Assembly: GCF_004923255.1 (NCBI RefSeq)
Contig: NZ_QYRT01000032.1
Span: 1 to 42,241, forward strand
Direction: 5' to 3'
DNA from: Subtercola vilae
Lineage (GTDB): Bacteria > Actinomycetota > Actinomycetes > Actinomycetales > Microbacteriaceae
Length of the DNA stretch: 42,241 nucleotides
Of the stretch, positions 1-6,775 are shown piece after piece. The stretch's first letter is position 1; the number at the start of each line of letters is the position of its first letter. The position numbers and the translations under genes are program-made. The notes under the pieces were generated by a model that saw only the letters and a program-made list of their open reading frames with translations, had not been told where the DNA came from and did no database searches.

Positions 1-200
1 GTGATGCTGAGGGGGTCGGGGGTGGGGTCGGTCGGCGTGCCCGTGCCGGGCTGTGCCTGCGGCCGGATGCGTACGGCGTTCGTCGGGTCGGCCACGAAGA
101 GCGCCTCGGCGATGTTGCTGACGCTGGTGGTGGCGTCGGCGGTGACGGCGAGGTCGACCTGGCTGCCGCCGGGCCGGGTGAGGGTGATCTTGATGCGCAT
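1..200 (-). CDS. Probable FtsK/SpoIIIE-type ATPase, N-terminal fragment (runs off the window)
   Basis: An open frame starts with ATG at 200 (minus) and runs past base 1, giving 66 readable residues that begin MRIKITLTRPGGSQVDLAV. The start lies 3 nt after the stop of the FHA/HTH gene, so it is the next gene of the same operon. The short beta-rich opening (a strand, an RPGG turn, a second strand, then a helix SVSNIAEALF) resembles the ubiquitin-like/FHA-associated N-terminus that I recall for actinobacterial FtsK/SpoIIIE and EssC-like secretion ATPases. No Walker motif is in the window, so the family call is inference. The last visible stretch is Pro/Thr/Asp-rich, like a linker. It could instead be another small FHA-associated protein. 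Confidence 0.5.
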   Translation of the reverse strand, partial: MRIKITLTRPGGSQVDLAVTADATTSVSNIAEALFVADPTNAVRIRPQAQPGTGTPTDPTPDPLSI

Positions 201-203
201 GGG

Positions 204-983
204 TCAGGGCCTGCCGGTGGGAGGTGCGGATGGGGATGCGGCTGCGGGTGCGGCCTCGTCGAGCAGCGCGAGATCGGCTTTGGTGACGAGGCGGGAGAGA
301 ACGGCGTACTCCACGAGGCGGGCGCGCCGGTTGGTGGCGAGGGCGCCGACTCCGCCGCGGAGGCCGTCGACTCCCGCGCGATTCAGCTTGTCGCAGACGT
401 TGTCGAGTTTGCGATTGAAGCGGCTGAGCACCCAACCGAGGCGCTCGGCGGCGGCCGCAGACGAGGGAATCTCGCTCGTGCCCGACCCGTCGCGCCGCAG
501 CATGGGCTCGGCCAGTGCCACGATGAGCAGGCGCTGAGACGCAGTGAACGCGATGGCGCCGACCGTGGTCGCCCCACTGCCGTCGGGTGTGGGCGACGAG
601 TCGATGAACGGGGGCGCAGAGGTGTGCACACTGAACTCGTAGCTCGTCGGCCCGGCTGTGAAGACCACGGTGGTGAGCCGGAACACGAGCGGAAGCCGCG
701 CGCCCGGAGCCAGCCACGCCTGCACGGTGCCCGACGAATCGGTGACGGTGGCCGACAGCCGCGACCCCACATTGCGGAGCCACCAGAGGCCCTCGCTGAA
801 GTCGATCTGCAGAAAGTGGCGGTGCAGGTACTGGTTGTCGTCGATGTGCAGGTCGGCGTCGCGGCCGATGTTGAAGGCGGTGGCGGGGTCGAGGGCGAAC
901 CATTCGTCGCAGAACTCGATGCTCGCGTCGTTGCCGGCGCTCCCGGAAGGGCCCACCGTCTCTGGGGTGCCGGCGACGCTCAC
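204..983 (-). CDS. FHA-domain protein with C-terminal helix-turn-helix-like region
   Basis: 259 residues from a GTG at 983 that overlaps the kinase stop as GTGA; the open frame extends further upstream, but only inside the kinase gene. Residues about 20-105 look like a divergent FHA domain: a GRD at 40-42, Asn then YLHRHF near 50-57 in place of the usual SRxH, and LRNVGSR where TNG normally lies. Residues about 146-245 are helical (TASQRLLIVALAEPML, then a basic stretch ending NRRARLVEYAVLSRL) and resemble a winged helix-turn-helix. FHA domains bind phosphothreonine peptides, so with the kinase just upstream this is probably a phospho-dependent regulator or adaptor. DNA binding is inference. 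The missing canonical Asn of the FHA pocket makes ligand binding uncertain. Confidence 0.7.
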   Translation of the reverse strand: MSVAGTPETVGPSGSAGNDASIEFCDEWFALDPATAFNIGRDADLHIDDNQYLHRHFLQIDFSEGLWWLRNVGSRLSATVTDSSGTVQAWLAPGARLPLVFRLTTVVFTAGPTSYEFSVHTSAPPFIDSSPTPDGSGATTVGAIAFTASQRLLIVALAEPMLRRDGSGTSEIPSSAAAAERLGWVLSRFNRKLDNVCDKLNRAGVDGLRGGVGALATNRRARLVEYAVLSRLVTKADLALLDEAAPAAASPSAPPTGRP

Positions 984-2734
984 GGTGCGCACGCCGTCAC
1001 GGGGTCTGACGCATGGCCATCGGTGCGGCGGATGCTCACCTCGACACACACCTGCCCCGATGTCGGTGCGGGCACGGTGACCGTGGGGTCGGGTGTCGAG
1101 GCCAGCTTCGGCTCTGCGCCCGGGGTGACGACGCCCCACAGGTAGACGTCTCCGGCTTTGGGAGCCGGGTTCGCCCATGTGAAGACCACCCCACCCGCGC
1201 CCGCGGTGCCGGTGAGACCGGTGGCGGGGGAGACGGTTTCGGCGGGAGCGATGTTCACGGGGGCATCCGGTGCCGTGCTGGCCTGGGCAGCTGGGCTTCC
1301 GTTACCCGCGTTCACGGCGAAGACGATGCCGAGCACGGCGAGTACGACCACGACGGCCGAGGCGCCGATGATGACGGGGAGGGCGCGCCGTCTCGGGGGT
1401 GCGGCCGTGGTTGCGCCGTGCCCGGCGGCGTGCCCGGGGGTGTGGCCGGGGTTCGGAGCGCGGTGCACGGTCTCTTCGACCGCCGGGGCACCGGATGCGG
1501 CGTCGTGGGGTGAACCGAAAGGGAGGCGGGGTGCGGGTGAGAGACCAGGTGAGGTGCCGGTGCCGAAGCCCTGCCCGGATGCGGCAGTGGTTGCGGCGCT
1601 CGCCGCGGCGCCGGAACGCAGCTGAGTGGCGTCGACGGGTGGAACGGCATGGCCAGCAGGTGCCGCTGACCACCCCTGAGCGGGCGCGGGCGGCGCATGC
1701 GAGGGGCTTGGCTGACGGCGGGAGGAGGTGTTGTGGGCCGTCGGGTCGATGGTGACGATGCCGCGAATGCGGGTGTTTCCGTCGTCTTCCTCTTCTGCTG
1801 TCTCGGCGGGCAGGGCGTCGTCGAGTACATCGGCGGGGCTGACCGAGAGGCTCAGCTCGAGCTGCACCTTCTGGAGTGCCCGGGCGAACTCGAGGGCCGA
1901 GGCGAAGCGGTCGGCGGGGCGTTTCGCCATGGCGACACGCAGAATCTGTTCGAGCGATTCGGGAACGTCGGCGCGGCCGGTGGGCTGCAGTGCGGCCGAC
2001 TGGATGCGCGCGATGAGGTCGATTCCCGCATTGGCCCCGCCCGGCACCTCGAAGGGTGTGCGGCCGGCCAGCAGTGTGTAGACGGTCGCGCCGAGCGAGT
2101 AGATGTCGGCGGGTGAACCCGAGGCCGACACGGCACCGAACACCTCGGGTGGCGACCAGGGAATCGACATGCCGACGGTCTCCTGCTCGGCACCGGCACC
2201 CCCGGGCCCGCCACTGCCACCCTGGCCGTCGCCCCCGCCCACGAGTGCCACCGAAATGCCGAAGTCGGTGAGGGCGGGGCGATTGTATTCCGTTGTGAGA
2301 ATATTCGCTGGTTTGATATCGCGGTGCAGAATCCCGGCGCGATGCGAGGTCTCGACGGCGCCGGCGACCTGCACTCCGATGCGCAGAACCTCGGCCACCC
2401 CGATCTTCTCGCGTCGATAGCGGGCGCCGAGGTTCGGGCGCGAGCAGTACTCCATGGCGAGGTAGGGGCGGCCGTCGGCCGAAATGTCGGCCTGGTAGAT
2501 GGTGACGATCGACGGATGCGTCGACAGTTGTGCCATGAGGTTCGCTTCGGCGTCGAAGCTCTCACGAGCACCATCGGTGAGGGTTTCGGGCAGCAGCACC
2601 TTGATGGCGACGCGGCGGCGGGGCATCCGTTGCTCATAGAGAAACACGTCGGCAAAGCCGCCGGAGCCGAGCAGTTCGATGTAGCTGAAGCCCGCAATCT
2701 CGGGCGGCAACGAGGGTGGGCGACGTGAACTCAC
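980..2734 (-). CDS. Membrane Ser/Thr protein kinase with Fn3-like extracellular domain
   Basis: 584 residues. Hanks-type kinase domain at about 15-290: glycine loop GSGGFADV at 23-30, Lys45 in VAIK, catalytic HRD at 137-139 with Lys141 and Asn144, DFG at 157-159, and PPE in place of APE near 195. All catalytic residues are present, so it should be active. The activation segment carries a Gly-rich insertion (about 165-182). A 160-residue Pro/Ala/Ser linker follows, then one transmembrane helix (451-475) and an outer Fn3-like domain (505-584) with Cys563 and Cys582 that could form a disulfide. There are no PASTA repeats, so it is not a classical PknB. GTG start at 2734 overlaps the FHA gene's stop (GTGA). 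It likely phosphorylates the neighbouring FHA proteins; PP2C at 4311-5177 is the natural opponent. Confidence 0.93.
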   Translation of the reverse strand: MSSRRPPSLPPEIAGFSYIELLGSGGFADVFLYEQRMPRRRVAIKVLLPETLTDGARESFDAEANLMAQLSTHPSIVTIYQADISADGRPYLAMEYCSRPNLGARYRREKIGVAEVLRIGVQVAGAVETSHRAGILHRDIKPANILTTEYNRPALTDFGISVALVGGGDGQGGSGGPGGAGAEQETVGMSIPWSPPEVFGAVSASGSPADIYSLGATVYTLLAGRTPFEVPGGANAGIDLIARIQSAALQPTGRADVPESLEQILRVAMAKRPADRFASALEFARALQKVQLELSLSVSPADVLDDALPAETAEEEDDGNTRIRGIVTIDPTAHNTSSRRQPSPSHAPPAPAQGWSAAPAGHAVPPVDATQLRSGAAASAATTAASGQGFGTGTSPGLSPAPRLPFGSPHDAASGAPAVEETVHRAPNPGHTPGHAAGHGATTAAPPRRRALPVIIGASAVVVVLAVLGIVFAVNAGNGSPAAQASTAPDAPVNIAPAETVSPATGLTGTAGAGGVVFTWANPAPKAGDVYLWGVVTPGAEPKLASTPDPTVTVPAPTSGQVCVEVSIRRTDGHASDPVTACAP

Positions 2735-4311
2735 GAGAGGCCCTCAAAGGTGAGGGTGATGCCGTCGCCGATGTCGATGAGGTCGCCGTTCAGCACGAGT
2801 ACAGGTTCACGCGGGGTGAGGCGGGCGGGCGGAGTGCCGTCGCGGTGCAGCACGGAACCGTTCGTCGTCGCAAGGTCGACAGCGAGCACGTGCCGACCCT
2901 CGGTGCGCACCTCGAGGTGGTTGCGCGAGATGTCTTGTTCGGGGCTCGGAACGGTGACGAGCGTCGGCATGCGGTCGGCGTCGACGCGGTTCGCGCGGGG
3001 GCGTCGGCCCACGATGAGGGTTCGGTCGAGGGCGAAGATGTCGCCCGTTGAGAGCACTATGCGTCCGGTGCCGGTATCGGTGCCGGATGCCCGGGGGTCT
3101 GGGCCCGTTGTGCTCGGTTGCTCACCGTCGGTAGCTGCAGTGGCGTCGGACGCGGCGTCACCCGCGGCGCCCAGTCGGCGCAGGGCGTCGAGCTCGCTGA
3201 CGGTCACGGTCATGCCGTCGTGGTCGTCGTCGGTGGAGCCTGTCGGCAGTGCTGCTGCTCTTACTGCTGCTGCTTGTGCTGCGGGTGCTTGTGCTGCGGG
3301 CGAGGGTGCCCGTGCCGGCGAAGGCGGGGCGGGCGTGCGGTTCGGGGTGACCGAGACCGGGGCGGGAGCGCCGACGGCGGCGAAACCGGGCACACGGTCG
3401 ATGAGACCCGTGGCGGGCGGGGCTGTCCACTCCGATGGGGGGCGGTTCGCAGGCGGTTCTCCTACCGCAACGGGTTGCGGTGCGGGTTCGGAGGCTCCGT
3501 CTTCGTCTTCTTCGTCGTCGATGTCGCGAACGGCCGCGGATTCGACCGACTTGACGACGGTGGCACCCCACAGGTGGTCGTACGCCTCGTCGGGAATATC
3601 TGTGCGGGTGTGGCTCAGGTCATCGTCAGGATCCGATGTCTCCTCGATGGCCAGCGCAATTGCTGGCTGAACTCGGGGGGCCGAAGCTGGAGCTGGAGCT
3701 GGAGCTGGAGCAGGTGCAGGTGCAGGTGCAGGTGTGGGTTTAGGTAGGGCGGCGGGCGGATCGCTCACGACGCCAGTGAGGGTGATACCCACCGCGTCGG
3801 TGAGAACGATGCCGTCGGAGATGGCGAACCAGTCACCGGTGCGGTGTGAGGCGGCGGGGTCTGAAGCGGGAGCACCGACCGAGAGTGTGAGGGCGGTGGC
3901 AGAGGAGACGACGCGTTCGCTCCAGGTGGTGATGTCGGCGCCGGAGACATCGAAGGAGCTTGGGGTGCCGCTGGCAGGCTCGGTGGTGCTGACGCTGATG
4001 GTGAGGGCGCCGCGCACGGCGAGCCGAACATCCGGAGACCCGCCTGTATCTGCAGCCCCGCCAGTATCTGCAGCCCCGACGGGAACGGCGGTCGGGCCGA
4101 ACGTGGCGACGGCGAACGGGGGGATGGCAGCGAGGCCGGATCCGAAGGCACCCGAGAGCGATTCGAGCACGGCACCGAAACCGCGGCCGTCGGCCAGAGC
4201 GTGCCACACCTGCTCGAGCACGTCAGGAGAGACGCTGGGGGGCAGAAGGGCGACCCCGTGGCGAGTGACGACGGCGCGCCAAGTGCCGGGGAGGTACCGC
4301 AGATCGGGCAT
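2731..4311 (-). CDS. FHA-domain protein with long Pro/Ala linker
   Basis: 526 residues; ATG at 4311 shares one base with the PP2C stop (TGATG). The first ~190 residues form a beta-rich domain I do not recognise (TWRAVVTRHGVALLPP, then DVRLAVRGALTISVS and GDWFAISDGIVLTD). A low-complexity Pro/Ala/acidic linker (about 190-400) follows. The C-terminal FHA domain is at about 415-526, with GRRPR, SRNH(LEV) and TTNGS, which are the canonical phosphothreonine-binding elements. No signal peptide or membrane helix, so it is cytosolic. The linker holds acidic Thr sites such as SHTRTDIP around Thr235 that could be kinase targets. It probably works as a phospho-reader or scaffold between kinase and phosphatase. 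The role is inferred from context. Confidence 0.85.
   Translation of the reverse strand: MPDLRYLPGTWRAVVTRHGVALLPPSVSPDVLEQVWHALADGRGFGAVLESLSGAFGSGLAAIPPFAVATFGPTAVPVGAADTGGAADTGGSPDVRLAVRGALTISVSTTEPASGTPSSFDVSGADITTWSERVVSSATALTLSVGAPASDPAASHRTGDWFAISDGIVLTDAVGITLTGVVSDPPAALPKPTPAPAPAPAPAPAPAPASAPRVQPAIALAIEETSDPDDDLSHTRTDIPDEAYDHLWGATVVKSVESAAVRDIDDEEDEDGASEPAPQPVAVGEPPANRPPSEWTAPPATGLIDRVPGFAAVGAPAPVSVTPNRTPAPPSPARAPSPAAQAPAAQAAAVRAAALPTGSTDDDHDGMTVTVSELDALRRLGAAGDAASDATAATDGEQPSTTGPDPRASGTDTGTGRIVLSTGDIFALDRTLIVGRRPRANRVDADRMPTLVTVPSPEQDISRNHLEVRTEGRHVLAVDLATTNGSVLHRDGTPPARLTPREPVLVLNGDLIDIGDGITLTFEGLS
3685..3733. repeat. 6-nt tandem repeats coding Pro-Ala run
   Basis: On the plus strand AGCTGG is repeated about four times, followed by about four AGGTGC units. 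On the minus strand these encode the alternating Pro/Ala run in the linker of the FHA protein. This is a coding microsatellite in a disordered linker and is likely to vary in length between strains. Confidence 0.85.
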
Positions 4312-5177
4312 CAGGTGTTCCTTCCGGCGCCGGCTGCCGCCCGCGGGATGGTGTCTTCGTCGCGGGGCTCGTGACCGTCAGACGTGGTGGGGGCGAGCGG
4401 GGGCGGTGGGGCATCCGGAGTCGAGTCGAACGCATCGACGACCACAGCCGTCAGATTGTCGCGGCCGCCGCGCAGCAGGCTCTCGTGAACGAGGCGGGTG
4501 GCCGCGGCCTGTGGGTCGGCTTCGGCAAGCAGAATGCGGGTGACTGCGTCGTCGTCGAGTTCGCCCGAGACGCCGTCGGAGCAGATCATGATGCGGTCGC
4601 CGGGTTCGACGGGCACGAGCCAGTAGTCGGGGCGCGAGTCGCCGCCGCCGCCGAGGGCCCGGGTGATGATGTTGCGGCCCGGATGCACGGCGGCCGCTGC
4701 GCGATCGAGTTCGCCCTCGTCGACGAGCTCTTGAACCACTGAGTGGTCGACGCTGATCTGCTCGAGAACGCCGTCGTTGAGGCGGTAGGTTCGCGAGTCG
4801 CCGAGGTTGAAGACGAGCCAGTAGGCGGCGCCTTCGTTCGACGCCAGCGCGACGCCCGAGACGGTGGTGCCGGCGGTGCGCGGGCCGGTGCTGGCGATGG
4901 CGAGAATGGCGCTTCGCGCGCGGTCGAAGGCGAGGCGGAGTTCGGTGGGGGTCACCGAGGCGCTGCCCGCGAGTGAGGCGAAGGCGTCGACGGCGAGGGC
5001 GCTGGCCACTTCGCCGGCCTGGTGGCCGCCCATGCCGTCGGCGACCAGAAACACGGGAAACTCGGCGAAGAACGCGTCTTCGTTGGTGGCGCGCTGCAGG
5101 CCGACGTCGGTGGCGGCGCCCACTCGGGTTGTGAGCGAGTCGAGGGCGAGCGACTCGGGGGCTCGGGATGCACTCAC
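4311..5177 (-). CDS. PP2C-family Ser/Thr protein phosphatase
   Basis: 288 residues. Metal-binding and catalytic motifs of the PPM/PP2C family appear in order: ATDVGLQRATNEDAFF (Glu33, Asp34), VADGMGGHQAGEVAS (Asp47, Gly48), NLGDSRTYRL, ICSDGVSGELDDDAV and GGRDNLTAVVV. All metal-ligand acidic residues are kept, so it should be active. It is a soluble single-domain enzyme that ends with a Pro-rich tail. The start is the GTG at 5177 overlapping the RDD/FHA stop as GTGA, with a strong Shine-Dalgarno (AGGTGGAGGAG) 6-7 nt before it; the longer open frame upstream lies inside the preceding gene. It most likely dephosphorylates substrates of the kinase in the same operon. Confidence 0.94.
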   Translation of the reverse strand: MSASRAPESLALDSLTTRVGAATDVGLQRATNEDAFFAEFPVFLVADGMGGHQAGEVASALAVDAFASLAGSASVTPTELRLAFDRARSAILAIASTGPRTAGTTVSGVALASNEGAAYWLVFNLGDSRTYRLNDGVLEQISVDHSVVQELVDEGELDRAAAAVHPGRNIITRALGGGGDSRPDYWLVPVEPGDRIMICSDGVSGELDDDAVTRILLAEADPQAAATRLVHESLLRGGRDNLTAVVVDAFDSTPDAPPPPLAPTTSDGHEPRDEDTIPRAAAGAGRNT

Positions 5178-6775
5178 GAGGCCTCCTCCACCTGAAAAGA
5201 TCGCGTGCCGATGCGAACCGTGTCGCCCGGGCGAACGGTGAGCGGTTCGCCCGAGACGAGCGGCAGGTTTCGGCCGCCCTGCACGAGAACGGTTCCGTTG
5301 GTGGAGCCGCGGTCGACGATCCACAGGGTCGGCGCGGTGGCAGAGAACCCGAAGGTGAGGTGCGTCTTCGAGACCGAGGCTGCGTCGCCGGGTACGCGCA
5401 CGATGAGGGGATCGGCGTTGCGGGGGTCTGTGCTGAGGGGATCGGCGCTGCGGGGATCGGCGCTGGGGGTGGCTTCTGGTGTCGAGGGTGCGGATGCTAG
5501 GGCGGCTGGGGCGATCGGGTCGCGACCGAGCACGCCGGGCCGGTCGACGACGAAGAGCTCGCCGCTGTCGAACCGGAATGCGAGGCGGGGGGTGGCCGGC
5601 GTGACAGGGACGGCGGGGAGCCCGGCGGTCGAGGCCGCGGCGACCGCAGCTGGCCGGCGCAGGTCGGCCAGGCGGGTGCTGTCGACGTCGAGGTCGTCGA
5701 AGGCGTCGACCACAGCTCCGAAGCGAGCGTCGCCCGTCGTTTCGGGCGGCACCGGGGTGGAGGCGAAGGCACCGGGGGCGGGCGGTTGGGCGATTTCGTC
5801 GGAACGCGGTGCTGGGGCGAACGCGGCTGCCGGTGGCGGTGGGGCAAAGCCGGGCACGCTCGCGATGAGGGGAGCAGGCGACGGTACCTCTGGCGGCGAG
5901 AAGCTCACGGCCGGTTCGGCTTCGGGGGGCAGGGTACTAGCGGGAGCGGGCACGGGAGCGGGCACGGGCAAGAGGCCGGGTGCGGGGCTGGCGGCCGCAG
6001 GCGCGAAGGCCGACGGGTCGGTGGCGGGCGGCGCGAGCAGCGGGTTGCGGCCGCGGCGCACGTCGATGACGAAGGTGTGGGCGACGCGGTCGTGCCAGCC
6101 GCGGTTGAGTCTCTGGGGATCCCAGAGGGGAGACAGGTAGACGACGAGCTGGCCGATACCGAAGACGAGACTGGCGGCGAAGACGATGATGTCGCGCAGG
6201 AGCATCCGGAGCAGCCCGGGAGTCGTGGGGCGGTCGACGCTGACAACCCGGAGGCCGGCGAGGAGTTTGCCGAAGCTGTAGCCCAGAAAAGCCTGCATGA
6301 AGAGGCTGGCGAGGGGGTAGAGGTAGGCGCTCAGAATGACCAGCACGAAGGGCAGGCCGGTGATGCTGACGCCGCCCGAGACGCCGCCGCTCGCTGCCGT
6401 GCCGCCCGAGGTGCCGCCGCGAAAGCCGCCGCCGACAGCCACGATGATGATGACGAGAAGGGTGATCACCCCGCCGAAGACGCCGTCGAGGGCGAACGCG
6501 AGGATGCGCCAGCCGTAGTTGCCGGCCAGAACGCCCGGCTCGCCGCCCTCGCCGGCAACGTCGGTTGTCGGCCACGACGCACCGGCTGCCCCACCCGCTG
6601 CCACCGCATCCGCAGGCGCGAGTGGGGAGGCCCCGAGCGCGGTCGCCCGCGTGCGCGACGAGACGGGAGTGCCACAGGCGAGGCAGAACTGCGCGTTGGC
6701 GGGCACCGGAGAGCCGCACTGCACGCACGGCTGCGGCCCGGCGGCGGGCGCGACGGGGGGCTGGGCATTCGTCAT
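5174..6775 (-). CDS. Zinc-ribbon / RDD membrane / FHA fusion protein
   Basis: 533 residues. An N-terminal zinc ribbon has two CxxC pairs (Cys17/20 and Cys31/34). An RDD-family membrane region (about 85-245) opens with GWRILAFALDGVF and contains about three to four hydrophobic helices. A Pro/Ala-rich linker (about 265-400) follows, and the C-terminal FHA domain (about 410-533) has GRD, SKTH and STNGT, the full phosphothreonine pocket. The FHA faces the cytosol if both ends are inside. The linker contains an acidic Thr site DVDSTRLADL (Thr367) and a 15-nt repeat. ATG at 6775 overlaps the transglutaminase-like stop (ATGA). It is a membrane-tethered phospho-reader; what passes through or binds the RDD part is unknown. 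Confidence 0.88.
   Translation of the reverse strand: MTNAQPPVAPAAGPQPCVQCGSPVPANAQFCLACGTPVSSRTRATALGASPLAPADAVAAGGAAGASWPTTDVAGEGGEPGVLAGNYGWRILAFALDGVFGGVITLLVIIIVAVGGGFRGGTSGGTAASGGVSGGVSITGLPFVLVILSAYLYPLASLFMQAFLGYSFGKLLAGLRVVSVDRPTTPGLLRMLLRDIIVFAASLVFGIGQLVVYLSPLWDPQRLNRGWHDRVAHTFVIDVRRGRNPLLAPPATDPSAFAPAAASPAPGLLPVPAPVPAPASTLPPEAEPAVSFSPPEVPSPAPLIASVPGFAPPPPAAAFAPAPRSDEIAQPPAPGAFASTPVPPETTGDARFGAVVDAFDDLDVDSTRLADLRRPAAVAAASTAGLPAVPVTPATPRLAFRFDSGELFVVDRPGVLGRDPIAPAALASAPSTPEATPSADPRSADPLSTDPRNADPLIVRVPGDAASVSKTHLTFGFSATAPTLWIVDRGSTNGTVLVQGGRNLPLVSGEPLTVRPGDTVRIGTRSFQVEEAS
5405..5474. repeat. Imperfect 15-nt in-frame repeats
   Basis: On the minus strand this segment encodes a run of pentapeptides DPRSA-DPLST-DPRNA-DPLIV, four imperfect copies of a 15-nt unit just inside the FHA domain of the RDD/FHA protein. 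It is probably a surface loop expanded by slippage. Confidence 0.7.
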
